Assembly: GCA_020052375.1 (NCBI GenBank)
Contig: JAGVPG010000033.1
Span: forward strand, 1-64,000
Length of the DNA stretch: 64,000 nucleotides
Direction: 5' to 3'
DNA from: Actinomycetota bacterium
GTDB taxonomy: Bacteria; Actinomycetota; JAHEXW01; JAGVPG01
The first letter of the stretch is position 1, and each line of letters opens with the position of its first letter. The notes beneath the pieces were generated by a model that was not told the DNA's origin, made no database searches, and saw nothing but the letters and a program-made list of their open reading frames with translations. A program made the translations under genes and the position numbers. This document shows positions 58,591 to 64,000 of the stretch, one piece after another.

Positions 58591-58974
58591 GTGTTGCGGA
58601 CTATATTGAAGAGTAAGATACATAGGGCGACCGTTACTGAAGCGGATATGCATTACCAGGGGAGCATCACGATCGATGACGCCCTGATGGAAGCGGCCGA
58701 CATCTTGCCATACGAGAAAGTCGCGGTCCTTGATGTGACCAACGGCGCGCGGCTTGAGACGTATGCTATCAAAGGCGAGCGGGGCTCGGGCATCATATGC
58801 TTGAATGGCGCCGCCGCCCATCTCATCCATAAAGACGACATCGTCATCATATTGACCTACGCGTCGATGTCGGACGACGAAGCCCGCGGCTTCAAACCCA
58901 AAGCCGTCTTCGTCGACTCCGCGAACAAGATCACCCACGTCGAGAACAACATCCAACCAGAGGACGACTGTTAG
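58591..58974 (+). CDS. panD: Aspartate 1-decarboxylase
   Basis: 127 aa from GTG. The self-cleavage site is clear: [12 protein letters not shown], where the bond between Gly24 and Ser25 is cut to make the pyruvoyl cofactor. Also [18 protein letters not shown] and [10 protein letters not shown]. Supplies beta-alanine to PanC encoded just upstream. Confidence 0.95.
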   Translation: MLRTILKSKIHRATVTEADMHYQGSITIDDALMEAADILPYEKVAVLDVTNGARLETYAIKGERGSGIICLNGAAAHLIHKDDIVIILTYASMSDDEARGFKPKAVFVDSANKITHVENNIQPEDDC

Positions 58975-58983
58975 ATCTCTCCT

Positions 58984-59029
58984 GTGTCGTTGCGAGGGAG
59001 CGTTAGCGACCGAAGCAATCTGCGCAAAA
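58984..59029 (+). repeat. Dispersed repeat, TCGTTGCGAGGGAG family
   Basis: Short copy of the element at 39217-39280: GTGTCGTTGCGAGGGAGCG, TTAG, CGACCGAAGCAATCTGCGC. The long inner palindrome of the first copy is absent. Confidence 0.75.
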
Positions 59030-59034
59030 AGTGT

Positions 59035-59109
59035 GTGCCCAGGCTAGGTTGAAGTAAATCTTCTCGCTAAAGATATCCGCTCGAAGAATTCTTCAACCTC
59101 CCCAGCCAC
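59035..59109 (+). repeat. 75-bp hairpin repeat, second copy
   Basis: Related to 46446-46521: AGGTTGAAG (59046-59054) pairs with CTTCAACCT (59091-59099); the inner TCTTCTCGCTAAAGAT is shared. Confidence 0.7.
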
Positions 59110-59345
59110 AGGATGTATAGAAGAACCCTTATGTGCGCATTGGATTCAGTGAACGCATGTTTCACGCCTACTGCTCCTACAATGCACATTTTTTTAGAGA
59201 GGTATAAGAACAGCAATACGCAATACGATTCTGTAGCCGCCGACCTTCAGGTCGGCTATTCTATGATCATGTGCAATCACACCCAGGCAAAGTCTATTGC
59301 TATAATAAACTTATTTTGAAATCTAGAGTTTAGAGGTTCTTAACA

Positions 59346-60041
59346 GTGAAGAAGACGACGTTTACGACGAAAAAGAATCGGAAGATCACAGTATTTCTAG
59401 CCATTCTGTTGATTATTGCTGTACCAGTACTATGGAAGTCCGGAGTGTTAGGGTCGGCTTTTTGGCGGACTTTTCTAGCTGTTAAACCATTACAGACAAT
59501 AAGCAGGCCTTTTATAAGCTTCAGACCGGAAGGATTGCCAAAGCAATTGATGAATAAAGATAAAAGACTCTCTGAGATAATTGAGAAGCCCGTCGATAAA
59601 AACAAAATAAGGATAAATATTTCAAAATCAGAGTATAAACTCTCTATCATAAATAAGGGCAAGACAATCAAAGACTATATGATCGTGTTGGGGCGCGATC
59701 CTGTTAATGATAAGCTGCGTGAGGGCGACAGACGGACTCCTGAGGGCGATTTTCGAGTTCAAGATCTGTATCCGCATCCTTCCTGGTCAAAATTTATATG
59801 GATCAACTATCCAACCAAACAATCTTGGACAAAACACGAGCGCGCAAAAGCCAAAGGAGAGATCGATACTGGTTGTGGAATCGGTGGAGAAATCGGTATA
59901 CATGGAGTCCCGTCTGGTGATGATGGACTGGTAGAACAAGGTGTGAACTGGACTCAAGGATGCATCTCTCTGAAGACAGAAGACATAAACGAGATATTTG
60001 AAGTTGTACAGGTCGGTACGATAGTCACGATAGGCCACTAG
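59346..60041 (+). CDS. L,D-transpeptidase, YkuD family
   Basis: 231 aa from GTG. N-terminal membrane anchor (about 14-33), a linker, then a YkuD domain from about residue 87: INISKSEYKLSIINKGKTIK, DRRTPEGDF, and the catalytic pair His186 (GIHGVPS) and Cys206 (TQGCISL). It cross-links or anchors peptidoglycan by a beta-lactam-insensitive route. The gene is more AT-rich than the pan/fol operon before it and lies between two repeat-bearing gaps, which may reflect later acquisition. Confidence 0.9.
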   Translation: MKKTTFTTKKNRKITVFLAILLIIAVPVLWKSGVLGSAFWRTFLAVKPLQTISRPFISFRPEGLPKQLMNKDKRLSEIIEKPVDKNKIRINISKSEYKLSIINKGKTIKDYMIVLGRDPVNDKLREGDRRTPEGDFRVQDLYPHPSWSKFIWINYPTKQSWTKHERAKAKGEIDTGCGIGGEIGIHGVPSGDDGLVEQGVNWTQGCISLKTEDINEIFEVVQVGTIVTIGH

Positions 60042-60289
60042 GTTGATTAGTAAGTATGAGGGTTAAGCGATCTATAGTTCGGTAAGGCTCTAGCAACGAC
60101 ACCTTTTATTTACTACTTGCTCTCGCTTCTCGCCTCAATTCACGTATTGCGTATCGCTTATAGCTTTTCATTCACCTCGTTCACTTTATTAACCCTATTC
60201 ACTACTTGCAGCTTGCTTTCTCTAATGACAAACATATAGTCATTACGCTACTTCAATCAAGCGTGATTATTAGAAGAAACATAAGGAGC

Positions 60290-60320
60290 ATGTTACAGAA
60301 CTTATGATGCAAGACCCGAC
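60290..60320 (-). repeat. Degenerate copy of the 35-bp repeat arm
   Basis: ATGTTACAGAACTTATGATG then CAAGACCCGAC: a diverged right arm of the inverted repeat at 48149-48183. A period-7 run (ATTGCGT, ATCGCTT, ATAGCTT) lies at 60146-60166 in the same gap. Confidence 0.6.
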
Positions 60321-60326
60321 TTCATT

Positions 60327-61628
60327 TTACTTAATAGGGAACCAGCCGATGAATTCGGTATTATGGTGGGCACCTCCGAGGAGCGTTGTCTGCCCTGTAT
60401 GCGTATCGATCTTGTATAGAATTGCTTGATTTGGCGCAGATTCCTCACCCACTATGTTCAAGTAGATTAGTGTTTGTTTCGACGGAGCCCAGGCAAGTAG
60501 GCGATACAGTCTTTTCTCCTGTGTTTTCTCTTCGATCTGACCGATTCTGGTCAATGTTTTTGAGTCCAGTGAGTAATCATAAAGGATCTGGATGTCTTTT
60601 GTGTTTCTGGCTGCTTCCCAGTTTTTCGCATAAACGACCGCCAAATGCCGGCTGTCTGGTGACCAAAGGAAAAAGCGAGGGACTCCGCCGACTTCGACCA
60701 TATCGAAACTTGGGAATTCAATAATCTCTTCACGTCCTGTTTCCATGTCCTTAATGCTGATATGAGATGCGCGAAGGCGTGCAATATAATGTTTATTTGG
60801 CGATGGTGTATCGGCAGCTAACCCCATCTCTGAATACATACCATATCTGGTGGGCGGATAGGTACCTGATTCAGGATCAAGAAAAACCGTTGTCACGCGC
60901 CCTGTCGTGGGCTCGACCAGGAACCATCCTCGCGGCCATTTCTTGCCCTGTTTCCGCGCACCTTCCATCAAGATACCTCTGTTCTCCCAGGCAAGAATCC
61001 GTAACGGAACGAAGTCTGTAATTCCTAGGGACAGATTGACCTCGGTGACGATTCCTGTCTTGGGGTTGACTAACGGAATGCGCATATCGGGAGGTTCTGA
61101 TGAGTTGGACCTGAAGTTAAAGACCCATGGCAACTGTGAACCGGATCTACGGGCGAGTAGGCAGGCGACCAGCTTGCCATCAGGCGACCACGCCGTTGAG
61201 GTGAACTTGCAGTCCTCCTCAGCTTTGGCCACTTCGTAAAGTTTACCCGAATCCAGATCGGTTACGTATAGGACATCTCCTCCTGTGTTGGAAGCAAGCA
61301 GGCGTTTATGGTCAGGAGACAGGTGCATTGTAGCATCGGGATCGATACTAAACTCGCGAAAGTCCATGCCGAGACTTCTTGCGGGCGTCCGGGGTTTCAC
61401 TTCTTTACCGTCCAGGTTCAGCCAGACCAAGTAACCGTTGCTATAGAGCAACATAACATCGGAAGGGCTATTATATGTGGGTGGTATCATGCTTGGGGGA
61501 ACTTTCTTAACCTCGTCTATGAAGGTACTGCTCACAAATGGATGATCCATGAGAATCCCGGCGACCAGGACGATTATAGCGAAAAGTGCGATGCTGATGA
61601 TGAGTAGCGCCTTCTTGGCTCGAGTCAT
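60327..61628 (-). CDS. Membrane-anchored beta-propeller protein
   Basis: 433 aa. N-terminal membrane helix (about 7-26). The rest shows repeated TolB/WD40-like blades: MHLSPDHKRLLASN, TAWSPDGKLVACLL, FLWSPDSRHLAVVY and LLAWAPSKQTLIYL, each with the xSPDxxxxx turn. The propeller is probably extracytoplasmic. It resembles the periplasmic parts of PD40-type proteins; ligand unknown. Its start overlaps the stop of the DUF2157 gene, so the two form one unit. Confidence 0.75.
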   Translation of the reverse strand: MTRAKKALLIISIALFAIIVLVAGILMDHPFVSSTFIDEVKKVPPSMIPPTYNSPSDVMLLYSNGYLVWLNLDGKEVKPRTPARSLGMDFREFSIDPDATMHLSPDHKRLLASNTGGDVLYVTDLDSGKLYEVAKAEEDCKFTSTAWSPDGKLVACLLARRSGSQLPWVFNFRSNSSEPPDMRIPLVNPKTGIVTEVNLSLGITDFVPLRILAWENRGILMEGARKQGKKWPRGWFLVEPTTGRVTTVFLDPESGTYPPTRYGMYSEMGLAADTPSPNKHYIARLRASHISIKDMETGREEIIEFPSFDMVEVGGVPRFFLWSPDSRHLAVVYAKNWEAARNTKDIQILYDYSLDSKTLTRIGQIEEKTQEKRLYRLLAWAPSKQTLIYLNIVGEESAPNQAILYKIDTHTGQTTLLGGAHHNTEFIGWFPIK

Positions 61629-61629
61629 A

Positions 61630-62649
61630 TCAGCTCCAACCCGCTAGAAGTTGCTTTATATGCTGCTTGTTGCGTTCCAACATGACAGCTCCCGCGATTA
61701 GTGCGACTCCGATGACTGTCAATCCGATAGGCCAAAGAATTACGTCTATAAAGTAGCGGAAATAAAGTTGGATCACATATACGGTCGTCCAGACAATCCC
61801 TGATACTAGTAATGCTTTTGATCTTGCAGGGATGCTAAATCCGATAGATGCTAGGCACCCAAGAAGCGTGATGGCTTGCCATGTGTGCTCTCTGCTAGGT
61901 ATGCCAGAGGCGATGAGTGCTGCGACTATGACAATTGCCACCCCGGCGATATATAAATAGGATGCAATTCCTATTTGATGCAGGCGTTGATGGATGTATG
62001 CAACTAGAATATATGATGAACCCAGTAAAATAAACAATATAGACCACAGTTCTTCATTGAAACTGGAGTATCCAAGCACAATTCTCAACACGAAGTAGTA
62101 CAAAACGGTAACAGAGATGATATAGAGAAGTGATAGAGGTGCGCGACCGACCAGGTAGGTCGTACAAATATAAGTTACTGAGAGCAGAGAAAATATGAAT
62201 ATCCCGGTTTCATTCCCTCCAAGACTTGTCACTAGGTTATACTCGCTCGCTATCACAAAAAGAAGCAGAGCGAGCATTATAGATGCCAGTGCAAGAACCG
62301 CGTCACCTGTTTTGAGTATCCGGTATCGAGTACGTAGGACTATTCCACCTGTATATGCTGAGAGTGTTACAAGGAAGACGATCCCGACCCTGACACTACT
62401 AACCATGTATTGCCAGCTCATACCTATCAGAAATGCTACCGCTAAAACGATTGCTAATACACCCATGGCTAGAAGGGTGGTTGTGGCTCTGCTTAAGAGA
62501 CTAAGACGGTCACGGATTTCAGGAGTAGGTGCTTCTTTCGCGGCGTAGTATTCAAGGATGGCTTCGCGTTGCGATTGAGAGATTAATTCTTCTTTCCGGA
62601 GGTTTTCCAGTTCTCTAAGAATTACCTCATGGTTTTGATACAACGGCAT
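61630..62649 (-). CDS. DUF2157 family membrane protein
   Basis: 339 aa. A soluble N-terminus (LRELENLRKEELISQSQREA, then ILEYYAAK) matches the DUF2157 start, followed by about ten membrane helices. Family members are uncharacterised. Start: the ATG at 62649 has GGAG ten bases upstream, while the AAGGAG directly before it would better suit a TTG two codons later. Confidence 0.7.
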   Translation of the reverse strand: MPLYQNHEVILRELENLRKEELISQSQREAILEYYAAKEAPTPEIRDRLSLLSRATTTLLAMGVLAIVLAVAFLIGMSWQYMVSSVRVGIVFLVTLSAYTGGIVLRTRYRILKTGDAVLALASIMLALLLFVIASEYNLVTSLGGNETGIFIFSLLSVTYICTTYLVGRAPLSLLYIISVTVLYYFVLRIVLGYSSFNEELWSILFILLGSSYILVAYIHQRLHQIGIASYLYIAGVAIVIVAALIASGIPSREHTWQAITLLGCLASIGFSIPARSKALLVSGIVWTTVYVIQLYFRYFIDVILWPIGLTVIGVALIAGAVMLERNKQHIKQLLAGWS

Positions 62650-62775
62650 CTCCTTGCTCCAGCGATTATTATACCAATAACTGCTACTAACATATCAAAG
62701 TCTCATGTAGGTTGCGGTGTACTGCAATTTATCTCTTTTATTACAACATTCTCCGGCGAGCGTTACTGTTTCGCA

Positions 62776-62822
62776 GTTTGCTTCGTCGGCCGCCCTATGG
62801 GCGGCCTCCTCGCAACGACACA
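62776..62822 (-). repeat. Dispersed repeat, TCGTTGCGAGG family, reversed
   Basis: On the minus strand: GTGTCGTTGCGAGGAGG, hairpin GGCCGCC-CATA-GGGCGGCC, CGACGAAGCAAAC. The hairpin resembles that of the GACGTCATTGTGAGG family, as if two repeat families had recombined. Confidence 0.6.
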
Positions 62823-62862
62823 ATGGGAATTATCACCTGCCACCTGCGTTTCTCCAGCTCTA

Positions 62863-62871
62863 TGTTATACT
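62863..62871 (+). promoter_or_regulatory. nadB: Extended -10 (TGTTATACT) before nadB
   Basis: TGT-TATACT followed by nine bases and the ATG at 62881. No Shine-Dalgarno. The spacing is the same as before the gene at 2226. Confidence 0.45.
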
Positions 62872-62880
62872 TTTAGCAGT

Positions 62881-64000
62881 ATGAGGCAGACACCTAGATA
62901 CCTGGTTAATTTCGATACTTCTGAGCTTCCGCAGGAAGAGTTCGATGTCATCATCGTCGGGAGCGGTGTAGCAGGTTTGTCTTGCGCTTATCATCTTAAT
63001 AAATCTCTAAAGGTTGCCGTCCTGACAAAGACCGAGCTGTCATATACGGCGACGCGTTACGCGCAAGGCGGGATAGCGGCGGCGATCGGTGAGAAAGATA
63101 GCATCCGCAACCACTATAACGACACGATCGAGGTGGGACGCGGTCTATGCGATCCGGCGGCTGTAGAAGCGCTGGTGGCTGAAGGCCCGGACTGTATCGA
63201 CGAGCTTAAACGCCTCGGCGTTCCTTTCGATCACCTGAAAGGGCAGCTCAATCTCGGGTTGGAGGCCGGCCATTCATTTCCGCGAGTCGTGCATACAAAA
63301 GACTTCACCGGCAGCGAGGTAGAGACGCATCTCGTCGATGCGGTTAAGGGACTTAGCAATGTGTCCATGCATGAGGCTATCTTCGTCGTCGATATCCTGA
63401 CGGACAAAGACCGGTCAGTCGGTCTGCTACTGCTTAGAGACCATCAACTATCCATCTTCAAGGCGCCGGTCGTCGTTCTGGCCGCCGGAGGCATGGGGCA
63501 ACTCTTTTCGGTGACGACGAATCCACCGATATCCACAGGCGACGGGCTGGCGGTCGCATACCGGGCCGGCGCGGTCCTTGCCGATACGGAGTTCATCCAG
63601 TTCCATCCGACAGCGCTGCATGTATCAGGTTCACCCAGGTTCCTCATCAGCGAGGCAGTCAGAGGCGAAGGCGCTCACATCATCGATAAAAACGGCAACC
63701 GTTTCTTAGTCGACGTATATCCGGAGGCGGAACTTGCTCCAAGAGACGAAGTCGTCCGCCAGATGTTTCTTACTATGCGGGAGACCGACCAGGATCATGT
63801 CTATCTTGACTGCCGTCATATGGGCGAGGACAAGTTCAAAACACGTTTCCCTGTGATATACGAGAAACTCGTAGAGCACGGGATAAACGTGGCCAAAGAC
63901 CAGATCCCAATATCGCCGGCGGCTCACTATATGAGCGGCGGCGTAAAAACAGATCTTGATGGGCGGACGAATATAAAAGGGCTGATGGCTTGCGGCGAGG
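62881..64000 (+). CDS. nadB: L-aspartate oxidase (partial, runs off the window)
   Basis: The first 373 codons are present and open to the window end. FAD-binding DVIIVGSGVAGLSCAYHL, RYAQGGIAAAIG, HTKDFTGSEVETHL, EAVRGEGAHIIDKNGNRFL (central part) and SPAAHYMSGGVKTDLDGRT are characteristic of NadB within the succinate dehydrogenase/fumarate reductase flavoprotein family. Oxidises aspartate to iminoaspartate, the first step of NAD synthesis; in anaerobes fumarate can serve as acceptor. nadA and nadC are expected just downstream. Confidence 0.93.
   Translation, partial: MRQTPRYLVNFDTSELPQEEFDVIIVGSGVAGLSCAYHLNKSLKVAVLTKTELSYTATRYAQGGIAAAIGEKDSIRNHYNDTIEVGRGLCDPAAVEALVAEGPDCIDELKRLGVPFDHLKGQLNLGLEAGHSFPRVVHTKDFTGSEVETHLVDAVKGLSNVSMHEAIFVVDILTDKDRSVGLLLLRDHQLSIFKAPVVVLAAGGMGQLFSVTTNPPISTGDGLAVAYRAGAVLADTEFIQFHPTALHVSGSPRFLISEAVRGEGAHIIDKNGNRFLVDVYPEAELAPRDEVVRQMFLTMRETDQDHVYLDCRHMGEDKFKTRFPVIYEKLVEHGINVAKDQIPISPAAHYMSGGVKTDLDGRTNIKGLMACGE

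Larger units (their letters stand above)
58975..59345. other. Repeat-containing intergenic region after panD
   Basis: 371 bp holding two dispersed repeats and a short palindrome listed separately, a period-7 pair GCAATAC at 59213-59226, and a TATAAT at 59299-59304 that could begin the L,D-transpeptidase transcript. No credible gene: the one open frame here starts in repeat sequence and has no binding site. Confidence 0.55.

Noticed and set aside
59113-59319. 68-codon open frame after panD
   Set aside because: Begins in a repeat, includes a palindrome and a tandem repeat, and has no binding site.

Overview
The window reads as a chromosomal segment of an anaerobic or microaerobic, hydrogen-using bacterium of roughly 50% GC. 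The best placement is a deep-branching member of the Actinobacteriota. The main argument is gene order: tilS-hpt-ftsH-folE-folP-folK-panC-panD followed by nadB closely follows the actinobacterial order. Frequent TTG starts and many apparently leaderless promoters fit the same picture. A 16S gene is absent, so the placement is inference.

Layout. 0-3.6 kb is an accessory edge: possible transposon-end repeats, a Fic/Doc-type toxin-antitoxin pair, a DUF5674 gene pair and small membrane proteins or lipoproteins. 3.7-12.8 kb holds an ABC-2 exporter operon, a PAS/HD-GYP regulator, a membrane phosphoesterase and a pilin-like protein. 12.8-17.3 kb holds an MFS transporter, a MerR/GyrI regulator and membrane genes. 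17.3-25.3 kb is the most unusual block: three paralogous lipoproteins of the ethylbenzene-dehydrogenase/cytochrome c-552-like haem-binding family, each with a CX3CH motif, interleaved with two B12-binding radical SAM proteins and a prenyl diphosphate synthase pair, one of them apparently non-catalytic. 25.3-32.2 kb holds tatA-tatC, then a Tat-exported group 1 [NiFe] hydrogenase (small, large, cytochrome b), its maturation protease, hypA and hypB.

32.2-39.1 kb is housekeeping: an archaeal-type topoisomerase I, malate dehydrogenase, two-subunit class I fumarase, thymidylate kinase, DNA polymerase III delta' and RicT. 39.1-48.2 kb has four tRNA genes (Thr, fMet, Gln, Glu), repeat islands, a DtxR-type regulator with feoB, gltX, a GDT1-type cation transporter and a cupredoxin. 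48.2-51.7 kb has msrA-msrB and a glycosyltransferase pair. 51.6-59.0 kb is the tilS-to-panD operon (folB is missing from its usual slot). 59.3-62.7 kb is a somewhat AT-richer block with an L,D-transpeptidase, a beta-propeller protein and a DUF2157 protein. The window ends inside nadB.

Three patterns cut across the genes. (1) At least seven genes have a -10 element, usually extended (TGN), exactly six bases before the ATG and no Shine-Dalgarno, which predicts leaderless mRNAs. (2) Intergenic spaces carry degenerate short tandem repeats of period 7, 8 or 9 bp that run into coding ends, so that the N-termini of FumB and of the second haem lipoprotein are encoded by repeat units. (3) Several families of dispersed palindromic repeats cluster directly after tRNA genes.

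Functionally, periplasmic hydrogen oxidation with electron transfer through a b-type cytochrome to quinone, together with surface haem lipoproteins, quinone-tail synthesis, and malate dehydrogenase plus fumarase, suggests a respiratory H2-dependent lifestyle. The electron acceptor is not visible in the window.
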